From positions 1,284,881-1,348,880 of the forward strand of contig FJOG01000006.1 in assembly GCA_900073065.1 (NCBI GenBank): a stretch of 64,000 nt of DNA, written 5' to 3'. A model generated the notes under the pieces. The model was not told the DNA's origin, did no database searches, and saw only the letters and a program-made list of their open reading frames with translations. Each line of letters starts with the position of its first letter. The first letter of the stretch is position 1. This DNA comes from Phialocephala subalpina. Lineage: Eukaryota; Ascomycota; Leotiomycetes; Helotiales; Mollisiaceae. Position numbers and translations under genes: made by a program. Positions 49,222 to 61,016 of the stretch are shown here, one piece after another.

Positions 49222-50412
49222 CTATAGTTCCAGCATATGTGCCTCTTGATCAACCAGAGTCACGGATTCCAGATTCGGAATCCGCTTGACAGCCACAAGC
49301 TTCATTTGGGGCGTAACTGCTGGGAAAAATTCGTCCCTAGTGCTGAACAATTCCATTAGATGCTCGGCACCCTCATATACGTCTTCGTGGCAGACATCAG
49401 CGAGGATGAGGTTCTCGTCCTCGTTTGATGGGTCAAAGATGATGCAAGAATCGTCGAATTCCTCCAGAACAATACGTCCAGGTACGTCATGCGAGCCTCC
49501 ATCCAAAAGGTTATGGCTCAGCATCACCTCTTTCAAATTTGTGAAAACCCTGAACTCGGAACGCAGGGAATGTGGTGCGAGGAAACATCGAGGCATGCCC
49601 CAGCCGTTTGTCATCTTGAATCCAAGACATTGAATCTTTTCCACATCATCTACGACCTCGCTTCGGTATCTCCCTCGGTGGAGGTCTCCAAACTCTGTAA
49701 TGTCCCACGGGTATGGGCTGAAGAAAATAATGTCGGTGTCCAAATCCACGTAGACATTTGTAGTTCCGAAACAGAGACGAAACCTCTGCAAAGCCACTTC
49801 GCGAGATTCTCGACAAACGCCAAGTGCAGAGGGATTTGGAGGTTGATGTCGCCGTGGGAAATAAAGGACTTTCTCGCCACCTTGTGTCCTGTCTTCCCAG
49901 TCGCTAGAGTCGTCCGAAAAATAGGGCTCGTCGTAATCGTCGGAGTCGCTATCAGACTCATTCGAGTCGATTGAATCTTCGTTTGATTCTGTATCCACGA
50001 TCAACTCTGAATTCCTCTCAGCTTCACATGTCTGCAGATTGGTCCCGGCTCGACTGCTTCTCGTCTCGCTATTTGACGTCGAAATGCTTTCTGCATCTTC
50101 AAACTCCATCCTATTATTCTGGGTGTCTGGTTCAACATTGGTTGGTAGTTCGTGGTGTGCATGGAATTCTTCTTCTTCTTCTTCTTCTTCTTCCTCCTCC
50201 TTGTCCTCCTCCTCGCTGTATTCGCGAGGTGGAGACTTCTCATCCCAATTGTATATCATGTATGACTCTCCCTTCTCAGTACTCGCACACAATGTTCGTG
50301 GTCCGGGGAGGGTAAACTGCCAGATCATGCGACGGATCTCCAAAGGAAGCTTGTTGAAATATGGGACCGGCACCACGTCCGCGAGCCTCTTCTCCTGCTG
50401 TTGTGCAAGCAT
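49222..50412 (-). CDS. 2EXR-domain protein
   Basis: ATG 50412 to TAA, 396 residues. The 2EXR motif is near the start (YFNKLPLEIRRMIWQFTLPGPR) and is followed by a very acidic low-complexity part: an uninterrupted Glu run encoded by GAA/GAG repeats (about 50165-50215) and Ser/Asp/Glu stretches. The second half resumes the family pattern: PNPSALGVCRESREVALQRFRLCF, NVYVDLDTDIIFFSPYP, MLSHNLLD. This family is greatly expanded in Leotiomycetes and related fungi; its function is not known, although the opening resembles an F-box-like helix pair. The frame continues upstream of 50412 across a single TGA into SAP-like sequence, so the protein may originally have been longer. Confidence 0.82.
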   Translation of the reverse strand: MLAQQQEKRLADVVPVPYFNKLPLEIRRMIWQFTLPGPRTLCASTEKGESYMIYNWDEKSPPREYSEEEDKEEEEEEEEEEEFHAHHELPTNVEPDTQNNRMEFEDAESISTSNSETRSSRAGTNLQTCEAERNSELIVDTESNEDSIDSNESDSDSDDYDEPYFSDDSSDWEDRTQGGEKVLYFPRRHQPPNPSALGVCRESREVALQRFRLCFGTTNVYVDLDTDIIFFSPYPWDITEFGDLHRGRYRSEVVDDVEKIQCLGFKMTNGWGMPRCFLAPHSLRSEFRVFTNLKEVMLSHNLLDGGSHDVPGRIVLEEFDDSCIIFDPSNEDENLILADVCHEDVYEGAEHLMELFSTRDEFFPAVTPQMKLVAVKRIPNLESVTLVDQEAHMLEL

Positions 50413-50439
50413 GCGTTTGTAATGTTCATCACGATCAAC

Positions 50440-50778
50440 TCATTCCAATCGCCGAATTAAGATGCGTTTATGTCCGCCGTCCAGCAGATCTCGATTGCGG
50501 CATTCTTGGCGAAGAACGTCTCTGCTCTCTAGGCTGTAGTCGGGAAAGTCGAAATCCATCTTGTGTTCGACGAGGTGGGAGTTGAAGGACGAACTGGAAG
50601 TGTACAGACGCTCCATAAGTTCGCGTTTAGTCCCTTGTGTAGAAGTCCATAGTATTTGCATTCGGCTTAAAGATCGGGTGCCTTTTTCCAGCCATGTTTC
50701 AGGTACAAAGTCTGATAATCGACTGGCCTTGACATTTTGCAAAACAGTGCTTGGAATTTGGAGGGAAAGAAGATGCAA
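50440..50778 (-). pseudogene. SAP-like upstream segment of the 2EXR gene, cut off by TGA
   Basis: This frame is the same as that of the 2EXR gene and ends in TGA at 50440-50442, 27 bp before its ATG. It carries two helix-turn-helix repeats of SAP type: LSRMQILWTSTQGTKRELMERL and YSLESRDVLRQECRNRDLL followed by GGHKRILIRRLE. Read past the TGA, the sequence continues VDRDEHYKRMLAQQQ into the 2EXR protein without a gap. The 5' end is unclear: ATG 50732 (MSRPVDYQTLYLKHGW) is in another frame and would need a shift to reach the SAP repeats. Best reading: the N-terminal part of one SAP-2EXR gene, disabled by a nonsense change. Confidence 0.55.
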
Positions 50779-51814
50779 AGGCTGAGAATTGAAGCGGAAA
50801 GCTTAGTGTGATGTGTCGTGATGATCTGTGTTTGCCGAGATTGTCTCACCCAAGCTCGCACTCCGAGAATGATACAGCATCTTCTCCACATCAATTATGA
50901 TCAGCGATTGGAAAGGATTCAAGCCAGAATACTCGTTTGACCTAGGATAATTCGAACGGCGCTTTCAATCCGTCGCAAGAGGCGGTCGCGGCTTCCCCAT
51001 TTCTAAGCGAGCAGCTTCTGATTGGCTCACAGAACTTGGGGAAGAGAAAAGCGCCATCGACCTTTTCATCCCATTTCTTGTTCTTCATTCTAGTAATGAT
51101 CGTTTCCACTCCTATGGAAGTGTTTGCATTCATTGATGGCCCGTCACGGGGTGGCGTGTCATAGCAACACGTCTCCAGGACGACGCGTAAAGTGCGCCCC
51201 ACAGGTACTAAAAGGCAAACGAACATCCTCAACTTTCAACTTTCAATATTTCAACCTGGACCGAACACTGATCAAATATCGTTTGAACGCATCGATAACC
51301 TTCAAACTCCATCCTCTTTTATGTATAGCTCTTCCTTTAGAGATACGTTCTTTCACATTATCTTCAAGGATCGAGCCGTCGAGCTCGTCCCTTTGCCCTC
51401 AGGGATCTCAAAAACGTCTTGGAAACGTTTCGCAAGCATTTGAGAATAGCACTGTTCTTTAACAACGCTGTTCATTTCCTAAAGTACGTGTTACTTTGTC
51501 TTAGTTGCCTGCAAGTTCCCTCTCAATTCGACAAATGAACAGCGATGCGTGTGAGATCTTTGAACTCTTTGACACTTTCTGAATCTGATTGATTTCTAAT
51601 TGATTGTAGATTCATCTCACATACTCTGCTTAAGTCTCTCTCTAGCGCCATTTAGCGGCAGGTAGTCTGCGATATCTTTCTACTTGAACCCTGCTTTCCC
51701 CAAGCCTTCATCCATTCTCTCAACCATCACCAACAATTCCCATCATCCGGGCATCACAACATCATAGCCTGTCAGCCACTCCAAGATCCCATTTAGTCCA
51801 CTTTCCGGTTCAAG
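50779..51814. other. Intergenic, divergent promoter region
   Basis: Between the SAP-2EXR gene (-) and the CXC gene (+). The last 200 bp are C/T-rich, as in fungal 5' leaders. No gene seen. Confidence 0.4.
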
Positions 51815-52622
51815 ATGTCCGACTTCTCCGGGGATGAACTAGGCTCCGAGGATCAATTTGGCATCCGTCGCCCTATCAATCCTTGAGTCACAGAGGTAAG
51901 CTCTCCGCCACTCTTTCTATTGCGCTTCTTGCGTCACCCTAGAGACTATACTAACAACCTTCAAGGCAGAACGTGTCGACATCGATTTCGGAAATCTCAA
52001 ATGCGCCTGCAAGTCTAGCTGCACCCGCAACTGCGAATGCTCCAAGAACGATGCTGGCTGTTCCGAAAGATGCACCTGCACCTCTTGTGCCAACACGCTC
52101 AACAATCTGACAGAATTCTTCGGCGAGACAGGAATCCCAGCAAATCCCTGCTTCCATAGATGGATTATGGAAGAAAGCAAAGGTCGTGGCTCACCAGTCG
52201 ACCTCACCAGCGAAGACACGCAGGACCTCCTATTCCGAACTCTTCTCGGTTTCAATCCCACTACACCTATCAACACTCAACCAAAAGGTGATGAATTTCA
52301 GGAATTTATGAATACTGGACACTTTGAATGGGCTAAGGAATGGGCTAAGCAGTCTCTCACAGCAGAAGAGAGAACTGCCTTGAAGCAGCAATTACTGCGC
52401 GACGGTTTTGGGGGTGATGGCTCTAATCACTTTTACTCCTTCTGTAGGCGGAACTGGCAAGAGGACAAGAACACAACACACTGTCGTACCTGTGGCGAGT
52501 GCATGGAATGGAGAGAGTGGCATTGCGGTGCCTGCAACAAGTGCTCTTATGGAATCTCCTTTCCCTGCGATGGATGCGGTGGTGTTAGTGACAGCTATGC
52601 TATGACGCAAGAGTATTCCTAG
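51815..52622 (+). CDS. CXC (tesmin/TSO1-like) Cys-rich protein, in-frame TGA in exon 1
   Basis: Exon 1 starts at ATG 51815 (MSDFSGDELGSEDQFGIRR) and ends at a strong donor (51896, GAG|GTAAGC). The intron is 51896-51965 (branch ACTAAC, acceptor TTCAAG), and exon 2 runs 51966-52622. Exon 2 encodes a CXC cluster: LKCACKSSCTRNCECSKN followed by GCSERCTCTSCAN, then a helical part and a second Cys-rich block near the end (FCRRNW, HCRTCGECMEW, WHCGACNKC, PCDGCGG), which may bind zinc. CXC domains of tesmin/TSO1 bind DNA; the role of this protein is unknown. In exon 1, TGA at 51884-51886 lies in frame four codons before the splice donor. With it, the CXC region cannot be made from ATG 51815 unless the stop is read through, the model is wrong, or the gene is broken. 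Confidence 0.65.
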
Positions 52623-54904
52623 GTACCGATCCTGGATTACTCTTCGTGGAGGAGAATTGAAGAGCTTGTATATTCGGGGAGTTGTGGTATTGAGAGGGAG
52701 AAGATGGTTATGCATTGTTTTCTAGATTTTGATAATGAATGTCAATTATTGCTTTCTTTCCCCTTTCTTCCGCGCGCATACACGTTATATGTGTGGTTCA
52801 GGCCTTTCGTGAATAGCGTTCAATCAACGTCGATAGTCTCGTCCTCAGCCTATCAACTTAGTCATCAATCCTGAAGAAGATGAAGCAAAATTACATTGTC
52901 TCAGGGGCCACGAGTACATTCGATGAAAAACAAAAAGCTTGTCGTGGTAATGAGTATCGACTGCCCACAAGTAGAGACTGTAATTAAACGAACGGGACAT
53001 GATACAATGTCCCTTGGAGCAGGAGCAATTCAAAGGACATGCCGACAGCCATCTTATGTGCTGGAATTTAAGGCCGAAGAATTGGCATTAAGTCTCAGCC
53101 AGGACCGGAATAGATTGATTGCCTTCTTGGACCATGGTAGGGCAAGATGTTAAGGGAAGTTTGCAAGACTCCCGCATTTTCGAGTAACCATTAGTCTCCC
53201 GTGGAAACATCAATGCCACAGCCGGACAAGGCAGACTTGCTCGTCCTAACTAATGAGGCTCTTCGTGGTATGAGCTTGCAATTTGTAGAAGCTTGTTGGA
53301 TGTATTCGGTAGAACAAGTAAACAAATGGTATTGTTATTCAAATGAAATCATGGACGAGAGCTCGCATTAGGCCCATCCGAACCTCGCCAATGCTAGCCG
53401 AACCCCCCCTTCCCCTCTTTAGAATGTTACATGCTGCACACTCCCGCAGTACGGAGTCATTTCTATAGCGATTGAACTCAGCCACAAAGACATGATACCG
53501 AACTTCTCTTGTTTGTTAGACTTGAAAAAGTAAGAATAATTTGTCAAGTCATGGGTGATGGTTTGCCTTGGTAGCAATTCCATATCTCAAAACTCCTTGC
53601 GATCCCAAAATCGCTTCGTCTCACTGATTGAAGCTTAGTGTTCCGGAGGCCATTATCGAATGCACGGTTTTCTATAAATGAATCAAGTGTACGAAGCTAC
53701 TATTTTTCGCCACCAGAAAGTTCAAGTGATGGGGGGTGTCGAATGCGGGGTATACACCAACAAAAAGCTAGCTTGATATGAACTCGTAGGATTGCCAAAA
53801 AGGGCAAAAAAAAGTTGGCACAGCTACAGCAATCGCATCACACACATTTCTACAGGGCTTAACCCGCAGCGATCGTGATCCGCACATGGCATGCGGCGAG
53901 CCCAAACTGACCTTTTTGTACCAGCTTTTCCCGGTGGCCGGAGAATTCGTGAGTATTTAAATTTATATCGGCTTTTCTAGGGGGTTCCAATTATCTTCTC
54001 TCGCCGCCGGACGGTGAAATCCTTTTCGGTTGCTACTAATCGCGGTTGAAGGTTTCCCTGCGTTGCGTTGCGAGTTCCCCTTTTCGCCTTTCCTAAGCGA
54101 GTACCCCATTCCTGCTGACCCACAGTCAACGACCCCATATTTTCCTGGCGATGCAAATCAAGTAGCTATTCTTTTGCTATCCTTCACTCTTCTTGCGATC
54201 ATCCCTGAATCCTCAAAGTCAAAATATCAATGCCGGCCTCGTGATTCATGATTTCACGTGCATTTAACCAGCACAACAGGGATTCACGCTACCACGATAA
54301 TTCTACCCCTTTTTCTATTCAAAAATGACTCATAAATTCATGTTAGATCACTGTTAACATATAAGAAGGCATCTGCAAAAGAATTTCTCGTTACTAACGT
54401 GATAAAGCTAGTCACGTGTACAGATCATCTCAGGGTAATAGATGTTACGCTGACGATGCAGATGCTGTCTTCAAATACCCATGAAGGCTCAATTCTTCAT
54501 TGCATCACAATCCAGAGTATGACAGTGGTTGTAAGTTAATACCCCATGCTCTCGTCAGGCAATCTTAAAGTGTTGCCCCTCTCCTCTCCTCACCCCGAGG
54601 CTCAAGCAACGGCCTACATGCGAGCCATAGCGCTGCCCACAGTTCTTCAACTACTATCACCAGGATAACGACTTAAACATCAAAGGCGCACACACAGTAC
54701 AACAGTCAGACGCATAGCAAGCAATTGCATCGTAAATTCCGAGGTACACCGGCAAGAAGAGTTATCTGATAGGGACACTTGTGCAACGATTAGACGTAGG
54801 GCAAACTCATGTTGGAAGCGAGTCACATATCCATGATCACGAGCAAGGGCCTTGAACAAATTCCGTTTTAATCATTATCCATTAAGAAGAGGTCTATCTG
54901 TACC
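52623..54904. other. Intergenic, about 2.3 kb
   Basis: No supported gene; only short frames (for example 52896-53153, +) without recognisable features. Downstream sides of the CXC and exopolygalacturonase genes. Confidence 0.4.
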
Positions 54905-56376
54905 TTAGTTGAAGCCCTTGTAAATAGTCGAGCAAGTGACGTCCAACGCCGTCGCATCCACATTCAAGCAGTATGCTAAATCCGTCCCATTCGGACTCAC
55001 AACATTGATGTCTGACGCCACAATATTATTACATACCGTACTCGACGAACAAGCAAACGTCCCAATCTCCGGCTGATACTTCTTCGTCGTCTTCCCATTA
55101 AAATTCTTAAACACAATATCCGTGATAGTCAACGGACTCGGATACTGCAAACACAACGTCAAGTTACTCTGGCCATAACATTGATCGACCTCGATTGCAT
55201 AATCGACAGCATCGATGATCATGGTGTCGTAGGTGATGTTGTTTACGCGGCCGGAGCCGCCGCCACCTTGGAGATCGCCAGAGAGCGCGGAGGGAGTGTT
55301 GGGCCAGACTTTGATGCGGGCGCCGTCGGTGGCGTTGTGGAGGGAGGTGTTGAATACGTAGATGTTTTCGACGATGTCGTATTCGCCAACGTATTGGCCG
55401 AGGGAACCGACAGAGATGCCGTGGGAGCCGTTGCACCACATGTTTTGAACGAGGATGTTTGTGCTGTTTGGTTTGAAGGAGACGCAGTCTATCAACGTCA
55501 GGGGAAGAATTTTGGTTAAGGAGAAGGAGGGACTTACCATCACCGTTGTTTACGACGGAGTTCTGGATCGTGATGTCTGTGCTTCTGTATGTGTCCCATC
55601 CATCGGTGTTCTTCGCCACGTTGGCGCTCTTGCTTGTTCCCGCGATGTTGATGTTGTCGAAGACCACATTGGAGGAGTTGGCAACGAAATGGTAATATTC
55701 GGGCGAGTATCGTAGAACCAAGTCGCTGATAATCGAGTCGTGGAGTCCGTCGACACCGATGAGAACGGGTCGAAGGGTGTAGATGTTGGCAGCGTATGTG
55801 TCGTACCAGATTTGTCCGTTGCCGTCGAGAGTTCCGCCACCGTAGATGTTCACGTCGGTTCCACCAAGCTTGAAGAACGATGTTACGTTCTGGAAGACGA
55901 ATCTGAAGGAGTTCGCTTGCCAGTATGTTGTATCGTTCGTGAATTGGATGTATGACTGAATATCTATTCTTCGTCAGTCTGAGGAACCCCCAGGAGTCAT
56001 TTCACTCACCAATATCAATGTGCTCCAAAAATGTGAGATCCAACGCTGTTCCGATGGTGTATTTGATGCCCTCCTTGAACACGACATGCCCACCATTATT
56101 GCAAGAATGGAGAGCACTCAGAATGTATGTAGAGTCATCCGTGACGCTGTCGTTGTGGCTCTGCACGTAGCAGACCTTGTTCCGAGGCGGGGGAGATGGA
56201 GGCGGCTTGTGCGGTGATTTTGGATGGCAGGAGATCTTTGGTCTCGGCGAGACGTGATCTGGAGCTTGTTTTCCACCAGGTCCTTTTGCCCAAGCTTCAA
56301 ATGCTGACCATGTTGGCGATGCGACTGTCACTGTCGCCGTCGCGAGCGCGAGGAGGGTCGTGAGCTGGAAACGCAT
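54905..56376 (-). CDS. Secreted exopolygalacturonase, GH28
   Basis: Complement(54905..55488, 55538..55963, 56010..56376), 458 residues. Signal peptide [20 protein letters not shown], then a Pro/Lys-rich linker. GH28 motifs, after splicing: [19 protein letters not shown] (the two catalytic Asp; created by the second junction), [14 protein letters not shown] and ARIKVWPNT. The introns are 46 and 49 nt; for the first, the acceptor CGAAGAATAG is required to keep [14 protein letters not shown] in frame. The arrangement, with [13 protein letters not shown], resembles exopolygalacturonases, which remove galacturonic acid from the non-reducing end of pectin. Several Asn-x-Ser/Thr sites suggest glycosylation. 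It acts outside the cell in pectin breakdown. Confidence 0.95.
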
Positions 56377-59335
56377 GTTAAGAACGTCAATTGTGTCAAT
56401 TGGCAATGACTGACTACAGAAGAGCTACTTTTCTTTCAGAGGAAATCATGGCAACTTTATTTATCGAGCTCGGATGAGATTGACAGCTCCATCTCCGGGC
56501 CGGTGCAGTGGTGGAATGCAAAAGTTTATGCTGAAAGACCTGGATATTTTTCCGGACAGCTCTCCACCCCAGGAACCTGACGACGTCTTTCAGGGTTCAG
56601 CACGTATGGCTTGGGCAAAGTGACCAACCAATCTCCCTGAACTGCGGGGATCCCTTTCGCTCCCCAACTTCTCCAATGTAACTTCCCCAGCCCCGCATCT
56701 GGAGCCCCATTCGAAGCTTCTTCGACTTGATATGATTGGAAGAAACGGATATTGTCAGGTACGCGAAGAAACATCCATGAAGGTCACTGTACGGACAAAA
56801 TTGTGGTTGGTGGAAGTGAAATGTGGCTGTCCGGCCGAGCCTCCCGAGTCGCTGGACCCGGATATCATTTCCAGAAGCTTTCTGCAGCCTCCATCACCAT
56901 GAACACGAGTCATCTGAAGTTCGAATGCAATCTCCAACACTTTGTTGAGTTCTTGTTTGTGCTTGGCATTTCATTTGTGGATTTCATTCCGGAGAAACTG
57001 CTCGTCACTCAGAAAGGAAGTGGACTTCCGAGAAGGTGTGGAGCAGCACGTGATGCTCCTTCACCCCCCTGAAAGATCTTGCCTGGCGTCGGGACCGAAC
57101 ATCTAAGGTTAGGGCACAAAGAAGCACGTGGAAATTCGAATGAGAATCATAGAGCAACAGTTCCATTTTCCAGTTCTAGAAAACGCTGCAGGAACTGGCT
57201 ATTTTGTGCGGCTTGGTCACGAGACCCGTGCTGACACACTTTGGATCTCGAAACTTCGAGCAAGCCCGTGGCGGAGAGATATTACATCACTCGTGTAACG
57301 AAATTCCAGGAATTTGGAGTTTCTGATATCTCATATTATTCTCAAGCAAAGTCTCTCTCAAAAGAAAAGGGAGCTGAATCCTGAAGGCGCCTCAAGCGCC
57401 ATTTCCCTCCCACGCCCTCCTTTAAGCGCTGTCGAGTCCAGGCTCAGTGGCTGCATCTCATAGCTGCACCAAACCGGATCTTTACATTTCTGCTTCTTCC
57501 TCTCCCATGTCTCATTCATTCCCCGCAAGGACATCGTTGCCACGTTCCCTTGCAACCAAGTCTGCCACATTGGACAAGCCGTTGCTGAATCCAGAAAACC
57601 GGTCAGTGGGAAGAACGTGAACTCCAAACGTGAAAAAAAGTAAATACGAGCAGCGCCAGCGCGGGACGGGCCATACGGGACTACGGCCCATATCTGCAGC
57701 AATTTAGCTGCTGAAATTATGTCGAATTGGTAGGGGTAAAAGTGCCAAGGTGAATGACCCCCACATTCTGTGACACGACGAAGTGTTGAACTTGATTTTG
57801 GAGTTCATTACGGTTTTTGTGTCACTGTGGCAGAGCCGGCAAGTGGAGATGCCGCAATATATCAGATATCCCGATACATATTGCTTTGAACGGGATGAGA
57901 ATTTGGGGTAGTGAGCCGCATATTATTCTTGGAGGAGTTGCCGAAATTCTTCAAGCCCCGTTGCTGATCGTGGGCTCAGGTCAATCTGCTTAGGTTGGGC
58001 TCAAGTCGCATGTCGAATATTGGAGTATAAAGTTACACGCCACAAGATCCAAGCAAGATCGCAGCTGCAACAGATCATCATTCCACAAAGATGGGATTCA
58101 GAAGAGATCTTGGGTCGAGTAACCCGGTGCAGATCCAGTTCACGGCCGGGATCTTGGGTTTTCGATCACCTGCATCTTCTCATTTGATCATTCGGATGCA
58201 CGAAGCCTGTCGATGAAGGACCCTGATTTGAGAGTCGGCCGACGCGTTCACAGATCGAAAACTGAGAAGAATCCAGACTGTCACCGAACCGTGGGACTTC
58301 CTCTTCACAGACATATCAAGAGCCATCTCCCCACGCTTGTGCCAGTGCTGCTTCCAGGGGCCAGGGTGAAATTCTCCGAGTTAATGCAAGGTAATATATA
58401 ACGCCTTGCGCCATTTCCAACTTTACTGGTCGTGGCTTTCTCGCGTGCAAAGTGCGTGGGGAGGCTGCCTGCTGAGGAGCTGCAGCCTCATCAACTCAAA
58501 TGATTGGAGATTACTGAAGAGGTTGAAGACGACATTGTGGTGATTCAGGACCAATGACCAAGAATGTCAAAATCGCTCTTGCATGAAAGCATGTCCGGAA
58601 GCTCCCCGCGACCCGGATTGCAGGAAAGTATGTGTGACATCGTGGAGTTTCCTCCCCTCCAGCTCCTCCTACAAGGATGAATAGCCGATGTCTGAGCGCT
58701 GGATACCCTTTTTGGGTAGTTCGGACGAGGCAGCAAGGTCCGCTACCTCGCAATCTTGGTTTCCAGGGCATGGGTTGCGCATAAGTCGATCTTGAAGCAA
58801 GACATGCATATGCGTCGGAGACAGAATCCAGCTCAACGCGCCGGCAGAACTCATCTCTCAACCTCCTATCTCCAAGTTTCACCTTTCTGCCGTCCTTTAC
58901 TCTCTTGAGAAAGTGATCTGTCAATAAAAATTATGATTTAAAGCTATTTTGTAAGATGATTAGGACTTACACCTGCCAATACATGCCATCCACGTCTAGA
59001 CATTACATCCCGGATCCTTTCTTCTCGGACCAGCTCGCTCCAGAACGCAACGCCCCTCAGCACACCCTATTTCGAGAACAAGGCAACATGACCGAAGTTG
59101 GCGACAAGAACTCCACAATGGCATTACGCTTGCGCAGAACGACGAAAGCAAATCCTCTCTTCCCAGGCAATGCGAGAACAATGTGATGGAAAAACAATAT
59201 GCATCTGTCTCGTCATTCCAGATCACCACCATTCCATTGTACACGTCATAGGATCGATTCCAATCCAGACTCCACCAAACACCCGCCTCCCACCCAGAAG
59301 TCCCTCATCCGACGATGTCCTCAGTCACCCAGACG
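56377..59335. other. Intergenic, about 3 kb
   Basis: Promoter of the exopolygalacturonase gene and 3' side of the forkhead gene. A minus-strand frame at 58511-58924 (137 codons) has a charged, protein-like start but no domain; not called. Nothing else seen. Confidence 0.4.
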
Positions 59336-61016
59336 TCAGAACCTCGAACCAGACACGGCCGGCCCAGCCGCAGAACCTGCATGGAAACTTCCCCCACCTC
59401 CCTCCATCCCATGCCCATTGCTAAACAACGGCCCGTGATCCTCAAGATACACCCCCTGACAATCCTCCAACGCATACATATCCTCAAACGGGACATGCTC
59501 CTCCTGCTGCTCCGCCTTAAGAAAGAAATACGGACTTCCATTCGTCATATCCCCAGCCGGCGGCGTGAGTGGAGATCTCTGCCTCCTGCTATTCTCAATC
59601 TGCGCTCTACTCGCCTTCTCAAACTGGGCTCTGCGGGCACTATCAATCATACTCCCATTCCCACTCAAGCCTCTTCCCGCCATCCCATTTCCTCCTCCAA
59701 CTCTAGGATCAAAGAGTGAAGGTGAAGGTGAAAATCTAGAATTGAGATCGAAGTTCTGATTCAAGCGTTCACGATCTTCTCGCTGTCGTTGCTGTCGTTG
59801 GAGCTTGTTTTTTGAGGCACAGATCCCTCCTTTTCGACCAGATGATTGACGAGAGGGGGCAGGGTGGTGGGGTTCGAGACCGATGCGAGGGAGGTGTTTC
59901 TTTGCTGATGTACCTTTTCGGTAGCGTGTTGTTGATTGAACGCCGTCTTTTATGGCGAAGGGTTCGAGGACCCATTCTGTGGATTTTTTAGAGTCGTCGC
60001 CGGGGAGTTTGCGTTCTGTTTTCTTGAATGCCTAGGGTTCTTGTTGTCAGTACTAAAGTTTGTACTTCATGTGTGATGCCATGAAGGGATGAAAGAAGGG
60101 GTGAAGAGGGGAAAGGAGGGAAACATACAGCGTTCATAGATAGGTTGTGACGAATGCTATTCATCCATCCTTTTCCATCCGATGATCCTTTCTGCGTGTT
60201 CTCCCTGAACCATTGGTAGATCTCCTGCAACACCATCGAATGATTCGGCGCACTCATCAGAGCTCGATAGATGAGCTTCGCGTACGGCTCATCAGCACCA
60301 TGATCATCCAGATCCACAGCCGTCATCTCACGAGAGCTATTCCCTCCTCCATCTTCCGAACTTTCGTTCGAGGCCATGAATGGAGGAGGCTTGTCATATG
60401 GGAGACTGCCAGCACCGAAACCTTCGTCTTCCATCTTGGGTCCAGGACTGTGACTGATGCTCAAGCGAGCAAAGTCACGAGGCTCTTCCAGTGAGGGGTA
60501 GGACATGTTTGATCGATGCTTGTTGAGGGTAGGCATGTTTTCAAATTTGTTGGGGTCGATCATGTACATGGAGGGTTCGAAGCTGTCCATGGACATGTTG
60601 GATGGATCTTGGTAGAGGCGGATGTTTTCTGGCATCCAGCGAGGGACGCCGGGATCCATGTCTCGTAGCCAGACGCCGTTATTATCGATTCCGTTGACGA
60701 TGGGAGAATAGCCATAGTATTCGTTGTTATTTGGGTCTTCGAATGGTTGTGTCTGTTGATTCGGGTCTGTCCAAAGCGGCGCAGAATGGGACATCGAGAT
60801 AGGCATCGGGTTGGCCAGATCGTAGTTTGCAGGAAGAAGGGATGAAGAAGCAGAGCTTGTCATGAATTGCTGAGGTTGTGGCCGAGGAAGACCGTCACAA
60901 GAGAGCATTGGATGGGATGAGTTTGATTGTGTTGAGGTTCCGGGGCCATCGGAATAAGAGAAGTTGATGGGCAAGCCGTGTTGCTGAGGTTGACGATGAT
61001 ACTGCCCGGAATTCAT
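59336..61016 (-). CDS. Forkhead (winged-helix) transcription factor
   Basis: Complement(59336..60031, 60129..61016), 527 residues from ATG 61016 (MNSGQYHRQPQQHG). The forkhead domain is at about 245-340: EPYAKLIYRALMSAPNHSMV, LQEIYQWFREN, GWMNSIRHNLSMNA, and after a 97-nt phase-0 intron AFKKTERKLPGDDSKKSTEW and EPFAIKDGV. The intron lies directly after recognition helix 3. Upstream is a Ser/Pro/Asn/Gln-rich region; downstream a basic stretch (RQQRQREDRERLNQNF) and a Gly-rich end. There is no FHA domain, so it is not of the yeast Fkh1/2 layout; Sep1-like cell-cycle or developmental control is possible but not shown. Nuclear. Confidence 0.93.

Noticed and set aside
58511..58924. 137-codon minus-strand frame with charged start
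   Set aside because: No ATG at its start, no domain, and the second half looks random.
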